A stretch of DNA of 64,000 nt from Labrys okinawensis (GTDB taxonomy: Bacteria > Pseudomonadota > Alphaproteobacteria > Rhizobiales > Labraceae): positions 186,001 through 250,000 of the forward strand of contig NZ_PUEJ01000009.1 in the NCBI RefSeq assembly GCF_002982075.1, read 5' to 3'. Under the pieces are notes generated by a model. The model ran no database searches. It saw nothing but the letters and a program-made list of their open reading frames with translations, and was not told the origin of the DNA. Below are positions 1 to 8,568 of the stretch, in pieces (within the stretch, counting starts at the first letter, position 1; each line of letters starts with the position of its first letter). The translations under genes and the position numbers were made by a program.

Positions 1-293
1 AACTTGGAGGGAACCTTGTCCCACCACAGGGTGCCGCCCGGGCCGCCGGCAATGGTGGTCATGTCATTGAGGCGGAAGGAGAGCAGCACCGCCTTCTTCA
101 GCCATTGATGGGTGTGCCAGGATTCACGGCCGGTCGCGCCGGGAACCTTCTCGGCCACGCGCAGCTTGCCTTCATCGAGCAGGCCGAGCGTATGGTTGAC
201 GGCTGCCCGGATCTCGCCCTTGGTCTCGAAATTGCACTGGGCCCGGTCTTCCCAGGCGGCGTCGATCACGGTCTGCAGGCGGGCGATTTCCAT
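1..293 (-). CDS. dapD: tetrahydrodipicolinate N-succinyltransferase DapD, N-terminal part (cut by window edge)
   Basis: DapD transfers succinyl from succinyl-CoA to tetrahydrodipicolinate in the lysine/diaminopimelate pathway in the cytoplasm. Only the first 97 codons lie in the window; the rest runs off the left edge. The start is the ATG at 293-291, preceded by a GAGGAG-like ribosome binding site. The reading frame begins MEIARLQTVIDAAWEDRAQ and contains QWLKKAVLLSFRLND at about residues 63-77 and GGPGGTLWWDKVPSK at 83-97, both hallmarks of the N-terminal domain of alphaproteobacterial DapD. The hexapeptide-repeat acyltransferase domain would follow outside the window. It is divergent from the aminopeptidase gene. 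The identification rests on recalled family sequence, but the match is strong. Confidence 0.9.
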   Translation of the reverse strand, partial: MEIARLQTVIDAAWEDRAQCNFETKGEIRAAVNHTLGLLDEGKLRVAEKVPGATGRESWHTHQWLKKAVLLSFRLNDMTTIAGGPGGTLWWDKVPSK

Positions 294-470
294 GGCGTCT
301 CCTCACATAATCCCGGCGCAAATGCCGCGCGAAAGCCGGAACTGTCAAGTTCCAGACCGTCCTGAAATGGCCTAATCCCGCTCGTGTCGCCATCGAGGCG
401 ACAAAGGGCTTGACGGCGCGGGGCATCATTGCTGGTCTGCCCGCTCGATTGTTCCCTTTTGAGGTTTGCC

Positions 471-1712
471 ATGTCCAGTTCCTCCGAGAGCCATTCCAAG
501 CGTCTCGACAAGCTCGCCGAGACGGCCGTGAAGGTCGGCCTCGGCCTCGCGCCCGGCCAGGAATTGGTGATGACGGCCTCGATCGAGGCCCTGCCGCTGG
601 TGCGCCGGATCACCGAACACGCCTACAAGGCCGGCGCCAGCCTGGTCACCACACTGTTCTCCGACGAGGAATCGACGCTGGCGCGCTACCGCTTCGCGCC
701 CGACGGGGCCTTCGACACCGCGCCGGGCTGGCTGTTCGACGGCATGGCCGCGGCCTTCGATCGCGGCGCCGCCCGCCTCGCCATCGCCGGCGAGGACCCC
801 TCGCTGCTGGCGGGCCAGGATCCGGCAAGGATCGCGCGCGCCAATCAAGCGCGCTCGGCTGCCTACAAGCCGGCGCAAAAACGCATCGTCGGCTTCGACA
901 TCAACTGGAACATCGTCTCCTACGCCTCCGCCGCCTGGGCCAAGGCCGTGTTCCCCAACGAGCCGGAGGAGATTGCCGTCGCCAAATTGTGGGACGCCAT
1001 CTTCGCCGCCTCCCGCATCGATTCGAACGATCCGGTCGCCGCCTGGGCGGAGCATAACCGCAATCTGCACGCCCGCGCCGCCTATCTCAACGACAGGCGC
1101 TATGCCGCCCTCCATTATACCGGGCCGGGTACCGACCTCACCATCGGCCTTGCCGACGGGCATGAATGGCTCGGCGGCTCCTCCAAGGCCAAGAACGGCA
1201 TCACCTGCAATCCCAACATCCCCACCGAGGAAGTCTTCACCACGCCGCATCGCGACCGGGTGAGCGGCCATGTCTCCGCGACCAAGCCCCTGTCCTATCA
1301 GGGCACGCTGATCGACAAGATCACCGTGCGTTTCGAGGAAGGGCGTATCGTCGAGGCCGACGCCGCGACCGGCAAGGATGTTCTCGCCAAGGTGCTGGAT
1401 ACCGATGCGGGGGCCCGGCATCTGGGCGAAGTCGCGCTGGTACCGTTTTCCTCGCCGATCTCCCAGAGCGGCCTGTTGTTCTACAACACGCTGTTCGACG
1501 AGAATGCCGCCAGCCACATCGCGCTCGGACAGTCCTACAGCCAGTGCTTCGTCAATGGCGGGTCGCTAGGCCCGGAAGAGTTGGCGGCGCGCGGCGCCAA
1601 CAACAGCCTGATCCATATCGACTGGATGATCGGTTCCGGCGAGATCGATATCGACGGCATCGGCGCCGACGGCAAGGCCGAGCCGCTGATGCGCAAGGGC
1701 GAGTGGGTATAG
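471..1712 (+). CDS. M29 family metallo-aminopeptidase
   Basis: Predicted 413-residue cytoplasmic aminopeptidase of the M29 (thermophilic aminopeptidase/AmpS/PepS) family, which removes N-terminal residues from peptides using a two-metal centre. The start at 471 is chosen over an in-frame upstream codon at 429 because GAGG lies 6 bases before it and the family begins there. Family segments visible are GTDLTIGLADGHEWLGG, the acidic NPNIPTEEVFTTPHRDRVSG segment, GARHLGEVALVPF, and LFDENAASHIALGQSY, followed by SLIHIDWMIGSGEIDIDG near the C-terminus; these hold the conserved Glu, His and Asp metal ligands. The length matches the family. It stands alone between dapD (divergent) and a phosphatase gene (convergent). 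Confidence 0.92.
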   Translation: MSSSSESHSKRLDKLAETAVKVGLGLAPGQELVMTASIEALPLVRRITEHAYKAGASLVTTLFSDEESTLARYRFAPDGAFDTAPGWLFDGMAAAFDRGAARLAIAGEDPSLLAGQDPARIARANQARSAAYKPAQKRIVGFDINWNIVSYASAAWAKAVFPNEPEEIAVAKLWDAIFAASRIDSNDPVAAWAEHNRNLHARAAYLNDRRYAALHYTGPGTDLTIGLADGHEWLGGSSKAKNGITCNPNIPTEEVFTTPHRDRVSGHVSATKPLSYQGTLIDKITVRFEEGRIVEADAATGKDVLAKVLDTDAGARHLGEVALVPFSSPISQSGLLFYNTLFDENAASHIALGQSYSQCFVNGGSLGPEELAARGANNSLIHIDWMIGSGEIDIDGIGADGKAEPLMRKGEWV

Positions 1713-1730
1713 CCGATCTCGCGGACGGCC

Positions 1731-2354
1731 TCAGCTCTTCGTATAGCCGAGGCTCGCCTCGAGGTTTTCGAAGGTGTCGTCCATGGCGTAGCTGCGCAGG
1801 AAGGGCAGCGAGAAATGCCCGAAGCGCAGGGACATCTGGCTTTCCGCCTGCGCCTCGGTCGCCTTGCTGATCGCGGCGAGATAGAGCGCGGCGGCGAGGC
1901 CGCTGCGGTCCGCGCCGCCTTCACAGTGAATCAGGATGGGTTTTTCCGCGTTGCGCAGCACATGCACGAGGGCGTCCGCCTGGAGGCCGCTCAATTCGCG
2001 TGACGCGGACATGGCGAAATCGATATGCGCAATGCCGAGCCGGGCCGATTCGGCGACCTCGGCATCGTACCAGGCGGCACCGGCATTCCTGCCGCGCAGA
2101 TTGATCACCGTGCGGATACCTGTCTCGCGGACATAATGCCTGAGACGCCCGGGCGTGGGCTGGCCGGAGCGATAGAGTTCGCCGACGACCACGGTGTGGA
2201 AATTGCCGCCGAGATATTGCAGGCCCAGATAGGTCGCCCCGGCGGCCAGGATGGCAGCGCAGCCCAGGCTCGCGGCCAGGAGAACGCCTCTCAATCGGAC
2301 AGCGGCCGTTACGCCGTGCCCGCCCAGGGATTTGTACACAGAACCGATACGCAA
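1731..2354 (-). CDS. membrane-anchored dual-specificity/tyrosine phosphatase family protein
   Basis: 207-residue protein with one N-terminal membrane segment (about residues 22-45), so the catalytic domain probably faces the periplasm. The cysteine phosphatase signature HCEGGADRSG is intact: the nucleophile is Cys144 and the phosphate-binding Arg is Arg150. Upstream, GELYRSGQPTPGRLRHYV and the TVINLRGRN segment are typical of the Siw14/DSP-like tyrosine phosphatase families found in proteobacteria. The aspartate general acid cannot be assigned with confidence. Substrate unknown; related proteins are often near polysaccharide or envelope genes, but nothing here supports that. It faces the aminopeptidase gene convergently. 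Confidence 0.82.
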   Translation of the reverse strand: MRIGSVYKSLGGHGVTAAVRLRGVLLAASLGCAAILAAGATYLGLQYLGGNFHTVVVGELYRSGQPTPGRLRHYVRETGIRTVINLRGRNAGAAWYDAEVAESARLGIAHIDFAMSASRELSGLQADALVHVLRNAEKPILIHCEGGADRSGLAAALYLAAISKATEAQAESQMSLRFGHFSLPFLRSYAMDDTFENLEASLGYTKS

Positions 2355-2440
2355 CCTTCGCCTCCGACCATCTGTCGTCGGCGTGTTCTAGCCCTGCAGA
2401 CTTAGGGCAGACTTATACCGGGGGCCATAAAGACAGGCCG

Positions 2441-2526
2441 GTCATTGCGAGCGAAGCCAAGCAATCCAGGGGCCGTAAACTCTGCGCATTCAAACCCCTG
2501 GATTGCTTCGCTTCGCTCGCCATGAC
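2441..2526. repeat. palindromic intergenic repeat (CATTGCGAGCGAAGC type)
   Basis: An 86-base inverted repeat. The left arm, 2441-2471, reads GTCATTGCGAGCGAAGCC followed by AAGCAATCCAGGG. The right arm, 2495-2526, is its near-perfect complement (CCCCTGGATTGCTTCG, then CTTCGCTCGCCATGAC), with a loop of about 23 bases. It sits between two minus-strand genes and could fold as a long hairpin. Similar sequences are widespread dispersed repeats in alphaproteobacterial genomes; I recognise the type but cannot name a family. Confidence 0.75.
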
Positions 2527-2538
2527 GGAGTTGGTGGG

Positions 2539-3864
2539 TCAAACTTTATGCGAGTTTGTATTCCATGCCGCCACGCGTGGGATCACGAGCTCGGCCACCA
2601 GCCCGCTGCGGTCCGCCCGATTGGCCAGGGTGAGGGCGATGCCGTGGCGGTCGGCGATGGACCTGGCGATCGCCAGCCCCAATCCGGTGCCTTCGACATG
2701 CTGCGGCGCGGCCCGGAAGAAGCGTTCGAAGACACGTTCGAGCAAGTCAGGCTCGAGCCCCGGCCCGGTGTCCGTGATGCGGATGCCACGCCGGCCGTCG
2801 TCGAGGGTCTCGACCATGATCTCGCCTCCCGAGGGAGTGTAGTGCAGGGCGTTGTCGATCAGATTGGTGAGCAGGGTCCGCAATTCCCTGGTGTCGCCGA
2901 CAAGCGGAACCTCACCGTGTCGCTGCATACTCAGATGCAGTCCGCGGGCCTCGGCGATTGGTTCGAGATCGGTAACGCAAGCCTCGGCCAGTACGCCGAA
3001 GTCCAGGGGCGTGCGGTCCTGGCCGCCCGTGCCGGCTTCCAGGCGGGCGAGCTGGAGCATCTGGTTGGTGAGATGGGTGGCGCGCCTGGCGCCTGCCTCC
3101 AGGTCGTCGATCCTTGCGTTCAGCGCCGCACCGCCGGCGAGGGGGCGGAGATTGCCGATCTGCAGGGTGAGCGCGGCGAGCGGGGTGCGCAGTTCATGCG
3201 CGGCATCGGAGATGAAACGGCGCTGACGTTCGAGTGTTTGTTGCAGACGGGACAAAAGGGCATTCATGGCGGCAACGAGCGGCAGGACCTCGGAGGGAAC
3301 ACCGGCGACCGGAATGGGCGTAGTGTCGGCCGCGGACCTCTCGGACAGGGTGGCGGCGACGCGGCCGAGCGGTTTCATCACCACATAGATGACCAGGCCA
3401 AGAAAGAGCCAGGCCACCGGAATGAGAATGATGATCGGCAGGACCGCACCGAGGGCGGCATGCTCGGCCAGCTCGGTGCGTGCTTCGATCTGTTGGGCGA
3501 TCTGAGCCGTGCGTTGTCCTTCGACCAGGGTGTAGACCCGCCAGTCATGCCCGGCGACGGTCTCGTTCGAGAAGCCGGTGCCGCTGCTGCGCGGAATGGC
3601 GATGGCGGGATTGGTCGAGCGCATCGGTAGGTCGGCGCCGTCCCAGACCTGGACGAGGAGATCGTCCTCGCGGTTGCGCGTGCTTTTGACGGCGGGGCGC
3701 AGGCTGCGGGCATCGAGAGCGTAGACGGCGACCTGCTGCAGCTGCTTGTCGAGGAAGCGATGGGCTTCGCGCCGCACGGCGAAGTAGGAGGCGAGGGCAG
3801 CGCCGACGCCGACCACCAGCAGCACGGCGGCGATGGCGATCAGGCTCGACCAGCGCAGCGACAT
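2539..3864 (-). CDS. sensor histidine kinase, QseC/TctE-like
   Basis: 441-residue inner-membrane sensor kinase. There is a transmembrane segment at about 8-29, a short periplasmic domain of about 110 residues, a second segment at about 141-163, and a HAMP-like linker. The dimerisation/phosphoacceptor box is RRFISDAAHELRTPL with the phospho-accepting His223. The HATPase_c domain has the N-box LTNLIDNALHYTP (Asn338), the G1 box DTGPG (365-369) and the G2 box GTGLGLAI (392-399). It would autophosphorylate and pass phosphate to the regulator encoded immediately upstream, whose stop codon overlaps this start as TGATG. The signal sensed is unknown; the short periplasmic domain resembles QseC/TctE-type sensors. 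Confidence 0.93.
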   Translation of the reverse strand: MSLRWSSLIAIAAVLLVVGVGAALASYFAVRREAHRFLDKQLQQVAVYALDARSLRPAVKSTRNREDDLLVQVWDGADLPMRSTNPAIAIPRSSGTGFSNETVAGHDWRVYTLVEGQRTAQIAQQIEARTELAEHAALGAVLPIIILIPVAWLFLGLVIYVVMKPLGRVAATLSERSAADTTPIPVAGVPSEVLPLVAAMNALLSRLQQTLERQRRFISDAAHELRTPLAALTLQIGNLRPLAGGAALNARIDDLEAGARRATHLTNQMLQLARLEAGTGGQDRTPLDFGVLAEACVTDLEPIAEARGLHLSMQRHGEVPLVGDTRELRTLLTNLIDNALHYTPSGGEIMVETLDDGRRGIRITDTGPGLEPDLLERVFERFFRAAPQHVEGTGLGLAIARSIADRHGIALTLANRADRSGLVAELVIPRVAAWNTNSHKV

Positions 3865-4532
3865 CAGGGAGCGTCCTTTGCGACCATCCAGCCGGCTCCG
3901 CGCAAATTGCGGATGATGTCCTTGCCGAATTTCTTGCGGATGGCGTGGATCAGCACCTCGACGGCGTTGCTTTCGACCTCCTCGCCCCAGCCATAGAGGC
4001 GTTCCTCCAGCTGGCTGCGCGAAACGATCGCCCCAGGGCGTTCCATCAGGACCAGCAGCAGGGAAAACAGCCGCGCGGTCAGCACATGGCTTTGGCCGCG
4101 ATAGGTGACGCGGTGGCTTTCGAGATCGAGCTCGAGGTCGCCATGGACCAGCGTGGAAACGGCCTGCCCGCCATGGCGGCGGCGCAGCACGGCGCGGATC
4201 CGGGCCTGCAGTTCGCGCATCTCGAAGGGCTTGACGATATAGTCGTCGGCGCCGAGGTCGAGCCCGTCGACGCGATGATCGAGGTCGTCCCTGGCGGTGA
4301 TGATGAGGACGGGCGTGGTGTCGCCGGCCCGCCTGAGATCGCGGAGCAATTCGAAGCCGCTCTTGCCGGGCAGGCCGTTGTCGAGCAGCACGACGGAATA
4401 GCCGTGTTGCCGCAGGGCGGCTTCACCGTCCGGGCCGTCGCGGACCCAGTCCACCGCCATGCCGGCATCGCCAAGCGCCTGCAGCAGCGCCTTTCCGATC
4501 ATCGGATCGTCCTCGATCAGAAGAATGCGCAT
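3864..4532 (-). CDS. OmpR-family response regulator, QseB/TctD-like
   Basis: 222-residue two-component response regulator, partner of the downstream kinase. The start at 4532 (MRILLIEDDPMIG) is the family start; an in-frame upstream ATG at 4574 would add 14 atypical residues. The receiver domain shows the acidic pair Glu7/Asp8-Asp9, phospho-acceptor Asp51 (LLDNGLPG) and Lys101 (VKPFEMREL). The C-terminal winged-helix DNA-binding domain has LTARLFSLLLVLMERPGAIV and the VEVLIHAIRKKF recognition region. It is first in a two-gene operon, with a one-base overlap with the kinase. Target genes cannot be read from the sequence. Confidence 0.93.
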   Translation of the reverse strand: MRILLIEDDPMIGKALLQALGDAGMAVDWVRDGPDGEAALRQHGYSVVLLDNGLPGKSGFELLRDLRRAGDTTPVLIITARDDLDHRVDGLDLGADDYIVKPFEMRELQARIRAVLRRRHGGQAVSTLVHGDLELDLESHRVTYRGQSHVLTARLFSLLLVLMERPGAIVSRSQLEERLYGWGEEVESNAVEVLIHAIRKKFGKDIIRNLRGAGWMVAKDAP

Positions 4533-4607
4533 GCGGCCGCCGTGAAGACAATGTGAACTCGGCGAGGATGGCAAGCAATTAAGGGCTGATCAAGGAAGCG
4601 GCCCGCC

Positions 4608-5237
4608 TCACTTCGTCCCGTAGATACGGTCGCCGGCATCACCCAGGCCCGGCACGATATAGCCGTGGTCATTGAGATGGCTGTCGATCGCCGCCGTCCA
4701 GATCGTCACGTCGGGATGGGCCTCGCGCAGATGCTTGATGCCTTCGGGCGCCGCGAGCAGGCAGACGAAGCGGATATCCTTGACGTCGCGCGCCTTCAGC
4801 CGCTCGATGGCCGCGACGGCGGAATTGGCCGTGGCCAGCATCGGGTCGAGCACGATCACCAGGCGCTCCGCCACATCAGGCGGCGCCTTGAAGTAATATT
4901 CCACGGCCTTCAGTGTTTCCGGATCGCGATAAAGCCCGATATGGGCGACGCGCGCCGAGGGCACGAGGTCGAGCATGCCTTCGAGAAAACCCTCGCCGGC
5001 ACGCAGGATCGGCGCCAGCACCAGCTTCTTGCCGGCCACGCGCGGCGCCTGCATCTTGGTCAGAGGCGTTTCGATCTCGACCATCTCCAGCGGCAGGTCG
5101 CGGGTGACCTCGTAGCAGAGCAGGCGGCCGATCTCGTTGAGCAACTGCCGGAACCCCTTGGTCGAGCGGTTCTTGTCGCGCATCAAAGTGAGCTTGTGCT
5201 GCACCAGCGGGTGATCGACGACGATGACGCCTTCCAT
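4608..5237 (-). CDS. upp: uracil phosphoribosyltransferase
   Basis: 209-residue pyrimidine salvage enzyme that makes UMP from uracil and PRPP in the cytoplasm. The sequence spans the usual full length. Visible family segments are HPLVQHKLTLMRDKNRSTK near the N-terminus, the substrate-side loop KLVLAPILRAGEGFLEGML, the PRPP-binding loop VIVLDPMLATANSA, and the C-terminal uracil-binding GDAGDRIYGTK. The start ATG at 5237 is preceded by a GAAGGG-like ribosome binding site. It is monocistronic and divergent from rpoN, with a 232-base spacer. Confidence 0.96.
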   Translation of the reverse strand: MEGVIVVDHPLVQHKLTLMRDKNRSTKGFRQLLNEIGRLLCYEVTRDLPLEMVEIETPLTKMQAPRVAGKKLVLAPILRAGEGFLEGMLDLVPSARVAHIGLYRDPETLKAVEYYFKAPPDVAERLVIVLDPMLATANSAVAAIERLKARDVKDIRFVCLLAAPEGIKHLREAHPDVTIWTAAIDSHLNDHGYIVPGLGDAGDRIYGTK

Positions 5238-5469
5238 CGGAGTTTCCCTTCTTCACATTCCGCTCTTACCTAGCCGATTTCTCGGCTGGGGTAAGGCATC
5301 ATAGCGCGCCTTCCACGCCTTTCATCGCCGTCGATGCCGGCTCGGACCGCCGGTGTCCCTATTTTTGCCGGTTTGCCTGCCGAAAAATCTGGCGTGAAAC
5401 TTGCTTCTGGCCGCCGTCCATGCAGGATGCTGCCCGCAACAAGACCAATAATCAGGATCGTGCGCGTTC

Positions 5470-6999
5470 ATGGCGTTGTCGCAAAGGCTTGAGTTCCGCC
5501 AGACCCAGTCGCTGGTGATGACGCCGCAATTGATGCAGGCGATCAAGCTTCTGCAATTGTCCAATCTCGATCTCACCACCTATGTCGAGGCCGAGCTGGA
5601 GCGCAATCCGATCCTGGACCGCGCCGATGGCGAGACCTCGCGTGAACCCGAGACGCTTGCGGCCGAACCCGCCGATCCCGCTGCGGGGGATTGGCTCAAG
5701 GACGACATGGCGCCCTCCCGCAAGGCGATGGAAGAGGGGCTGGGCACCGATCTCGACAATGTGTTTCCCGATGAGCGCCCCGCCGACAGGCAGGAAGCGC
5801 CTGCAGCGATCGAGCAACTGGCCGGGAGCGACCCCTATGTCTCGTCCTGGTCGAATGTCGGCGCGGGCGGGCATGGCGGTGACGACGACGTCAATTACGA
5901 GGGCATGGCCGCGGCCGATCTTTCATTGGCCGATCATCTGGAGACGCAGCTCAATCTGGCGACCCGCGATCCCGGGCGCCGGCTGATCGGCCGCTTCATC
6001 ATCGATATGATCGACGAGACCGGCTATCTCGTCGGCGATCTCACGGAGCTCGCCGAACGACTGGGGGCCTCGCCGGACGAGGTGGAGGCCGTGCTCGCCA
6101 TCGTGCAGGGCTTCGAGCCGAGCGGCGTCGGCGCCCGTTCGCTGAAGGAGTGCCTGGCGCTCCAGCTCAAGGAGCGCAACCGGCTCGACCCGGCGATGGC
6201 GACGCTGCTCGACAATCTGGAACTGGTGGCCAAGCGCAACATTCCGGCCCTTAGGCGCCTGTGCGGTGTCGACGAGGAGGATGTGGCCGAGATGATCGCC
6301 GAATTGCGCGGCCTCACCCCCAAGCCGGGCCTGGCTTTCGGCTCGACGCCGGTTCAGCCGGTGGTGCCGGACGTGCTGTTGCGCGCGGCGCCGGATGGCA
6401 CCTGGATGGTGGAGCTCAACCCGGATACCTTGCCGCGCGTGCTGGTCAACCAGAACTATTATGCCCGGGTGGCGCGCACGGCCCGCAGCGAGGCGGACAA
6501 GACCTTCCTGACCGAAGCGCTGCAGACGGCGAACTGGCTGACCCGCAGCCTGGAGCAGCGCGCGCGCACCATCCTCAAGGTCGCCACCGAGATCGTGCGC
6601 CAGCAGGACGCCTTCTTCTCCCTCGGCGTGCAATATCTGCGTCCGCTCAATCTCAAGACCGTCGCGGATGCGATCGGCATGCATGAATCGACGGTGTCGC
6701 GTGTCACCGCCAACAAGTTCATCGCCTCCGCCCGCGGCCTGTTCGAGCTCAAATATTTCTTCACCGCCTCGATCTCGAATGCGGAAGGGGGCGAAGCGCA
6801 TTCGGCCGAGGCGGTGCGCCACCGCATCCGCCAGATGATCGACGCCGAGGCGCCCGATGCCATCCTGTCCGACGACACCATCGTCACGCTGCTGCGCAAG
6901 GACGGCATCGACATCGCCCGGCGCACCGTGGCCAAATATCGCGAATCCATGCGGATCGCCTCCTCGGTGGAACGGCGGCGGGAAAAGGCGGGACGATGA
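5470..6999 (+). CDS. rpoN: RNA polymerase sigma-54 factor
   Basis: 509-residue sigma-54. The N-terminal activator-interacting region I has the glutamine-rich pattern LEFRQTQSLVMTPQLMQAIK (residues 5-24) and LERNPIL. An acidic region II follows, then the core-binding region. The HTH segment includes LKTVADAIGMHESTVSRVT. The RpoN box ARRTVAKYRE lies at 483-492 and recognises the -24 promoter element. It directs transcription at -24/-12 promoters with enhancer-binding proteins, typically for nitrogen and carboxylic acid metabolism. Unlike most relatives, no lptB lies upstream and no hpf or ptsN downstream; the neighbours are upp and mmcB. Confidence 0.97.
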   Translation: MALSQRLEFRQTQSLVMTPQLMQAIKLLQLSNLDLTTYVEAELERNPILDRADGETSREPETLAAEPADPAAGDWLKDDMAPSRKAMEEGLGTDLDNVFPDERPADRQEAPAAIEQLAGSDPYVSSWSNVGAGGHGGDDDVNYEGMAAADLSLADHLETQLNLATRDPGRRLIGRFIIDMIDETGYLVGDLTELAERLGASPDEVEAVLAIVQGFEPSGVGARSLKECLALQLKERNRLDPAMATLLDNLELVAKRNIPALRRLCGVDEEDVAEMIAELRGLTPKPGLAFGSTPVQPVVPDVLLRAAPDGTWMVELNPDTLPRVLVNQNYYARVARTARSEADKTFLTEALQTANWLTRSLEQRARTILKVATEIVRQQDAFFSLGVQYLRPLNLKTVADAIGMHESTVSRVTANKFIASARGLFELKYFFTASISNAEGGEAHSAEAVRHRIRQMIDAEAPDAILSDDTIVTLLRKDGIDIARRTVAKYRESMRIASSVERRREKAGR

Positions 7000-7048
7000 G
7001 GCCCAACACCCGGCCATCCGGAAGCCACGCGCGCAACCGGCGGAAGAG

Positions 7049-7080
7049 CTGGATGGCCGGGTCAAGCCCGGCAATGACAA
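7049..7080. repeat. short palindromic intergenic repeat (GCCGGGTCAAGCCCGGC core)
   Basis: Between rpoN and mmcB is a 32-base segment with an exact palindromic core, GCCGGG-TCAAG-CCCGGC, at 7055-7071, followed by AATGACA. The same sequence is a very common dispersed intergenic element in Rhizobiales genomes and, when read through, encodes the DGRVKPGND tract often seen in spurious predictions. Only one clear copy is seen in this window. Confidence 0.55.
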
Positions 7081-7126
7081 GGTCGTGCAAACTCGAAGGC
7101 GCTTGAATGAACTGCATCGGGCCGAT

Positions 7127-7633
7127 ATGGCCGGTTTTTCGAAGCGAGGGAACCTGACGGTGTCGCTGCCGGTCCTGCCCATTGATGGCCGCCAATCCGC
7201 GATGGCCCTGACGATCCAGCGTGGGGCCAGCCGGCTGCTGCGCCAATACGGCCTGACGCCGGTGCCGGAGGTGACGCTGCCCAATGGCCGCCGTGCCGAT
7301 CTCCTGGCCGTCGGGCGCAGGGGCGAGATCTGGATCGTGGAGATCAAGTCGTCGGTAACGGACTTCCAGGTCGATCACAAATGGCCGGAATACCTCGCCT
7401 ATTGCGACCGGCTGTTCTTTGCCGTCGGCCCGGATTTTCCACTGGTCCTGCTTCCCGAGGAAGCCGGCAGCATCGTGGCCGATGCCTATGGCGGCACGCT
7501 GCTGCGGGACGCCCCCGAACAGCGGCTCGCCGCGCCGACACGCAAGGTGCTGACCCTGCTGCTCGCCCGCCTCGCCGCTGGGCGGCTGCATCAGGCCATG
7601 GATCCCGAAGGTGCATTCGGCTTCGGCGAATGA
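7127..7633 (+). CDS. mmcB: MmcB-family DNA repair protein
   Basis: 168-residue protein of the MmcB family, identified in Caulobacter as a damage-inducible protein needed for survival of mitomycin C. The core ADLLAVGRRGEIWIVEIKSS (from about residue 61) has the E-x-K spacing of PD-(D/E)XK nuclease-like folds. WPEYLAYCDRLFFAV and the C-terminal TRKVLTLLLARLAAGRLH are also family-typical. The start is uncertain: ATG at 7127, GTG at 7160 (GAGGGA 8-10 bases upstream) and ATG at 7202 are all in frame; conserved DGRQS precedes the last, so one of the first two is likely. It follows rpoN after a repeat-containing spacer and may be transcribed from its own promoter; no LexA box was identified by eye. 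Confidence 0.85.
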   Translation: MAGFSKRGNLTVSLPVLPIDGRQSAMALTIQRGASRLLRQYGLTPVPEVTLPNGRRADLLAVGRRGEIWIVEIKSSVTDFQVDHKWPEYLAYCDRLFFAVGPDFPLVLLPEEAGSIVADAYGGTLLRDAPEQRLAAPTRKVLTLLLARLAAGRLHQAMDPEGAFGFGE

Positions 7634-7647
7634 CCTGCCTGAAGGCG

Positions 7648-8391
7648 CTATTGTCCCGCAAAGGAAGTGACGAGCGAGACCAGCTCCGCATCCTGACCGT
7701 TGAAGCCGTGATGCGCGCGGGACCGGCAGGGATTGCCGGTTTGCCGGCCGCCCTCCAGCCATTTCACCGTGACTCGCTCGCCGGCCCAGGCCTGAAAGGG
7801 CGCGACGCCGGCCGGCTTGGTGAAACGGCAGCCATCCTGACGGTGATGCACCACCAGGGTGGGAGGCAGCAGCCTGGAGGAGCCGAGGACGGCCATGACG
7901 CTCGTAGAGGGGCCTGACTCCTTGCTGAGGAAGCCTGAAGTCAGCACCAGCCGGTCCGGCTTGGCGCCCTTCGCAAGGCCCTCTGCCGCGCGCGGCGTGC
8001 CGGCCGAGGTCGCCACGATCGTGACCGGCCGTTTATGTCCCGCCATTGTGTCGACCGCCGTGGCAAGATTCGTGCCCTTGTCGACCAGCAGGACATTGTA
8101 GCCCTTGGCCGCAAAGCCATCGCGATTGCGGATGAGGATATTGTCGGCGCCGGTGCGGAAATAGCCGTTAGGCCCGACTTCGAGCCGGCCATCGCCGCCG
8201 GTGAGCAGGATGATGCTGCCTTTGGCTTGAGGATGCCGGATCAGGATATTCTCGATGCCGGCAATGGTCACGGTCTCGCCACCGCTGGAAATGGGAGCCG
8301 TCTGGGCAAAAGCGGGACCACTCAGCGGCAACAGGGCCAAGAAACAGAGTGCTATGGCTGCCCATTCTCCAGGCAATATGTTCCGATTCAT
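7648..8391 (-). CDS. secreted alpha/beta-hydrolase-like protein
   Basis: 247-residue predicted exported protein. The start at 8391 (MNRNILPGEW) puts a Sec signal peptide of about 31 residues (hydrophobic AAIALCFLALLPLSGPAFA, cleavage near AFAQ) at the N-terminus; longer upstream starts bury it. The mature part looks like a small alpha/beta hydrolase: SIILLTGGDG resembles an oxyanion-hole strand-turn, IVATSAGT may be the nucleophile elbow with an atypical TSAG, and AHHGFNG may hold the catalytic His. Two cysteines (DGC, NPC) near the C-terminus could form a disulfide. The substrate is unknown and the catalytic triad is only inferred. It is convergent with mmcB. Confidence 0.65.
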   Translation of the reverse strand: MNRNILPGEWAAIALCFLALLPLSGPAFAQTAPISSGGETVTIAGIENILIRHPQAKGSIILLTGGDGRLEVGPNGYFRTGADNILIRNRDGFAAKGYNVLLVDKGTNLATAVDTMAGHKRPVTIVATSAGTPRAAEGLAKGAKPDRLVLTSGFLSKESGPSTSVMAVLGSSRLLPPTLVVHHRQDGCRFTKPAGVAPFQAWAGERVTVKWLEGGRQTGNPCRSRAHHGFNGQDAELVSLVTSFAGQ

Positions 8392-8568
8392 GATTCGAAC
8401 TGTCCTCGTTGCGGGCCATCGATAGGCAACAACGGTTGCGACTGGATTACGGGAAGCCGAGCGCGATGACAGCAGGCAGCACTCAAATTTACATCCTTGC
8501 CTTGCTCCCTGGCGGCCGGTCATGATCTATGAATCAAAAGGGGCATATGGCCCGGGAGGAGCAGTTCC

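Noticed and set aside
426..1517. Long open frame on the minus strand opposite the M29 aminopeptidase gene
   Set aside because: High-GC third-position bias creates long antisense frames; the product is low-complexity Gly/Arg/Asp-rich with no family features, while the plus strand encodes a clear enzyme.
2503..3630. Long plus-strand frame opposite the histidine kinase gene
   Set aside because: Its translation is antisense-like (Gly, Asp, Gln rich) with no recognised domain; the kinase motifs on the other strand are complete.
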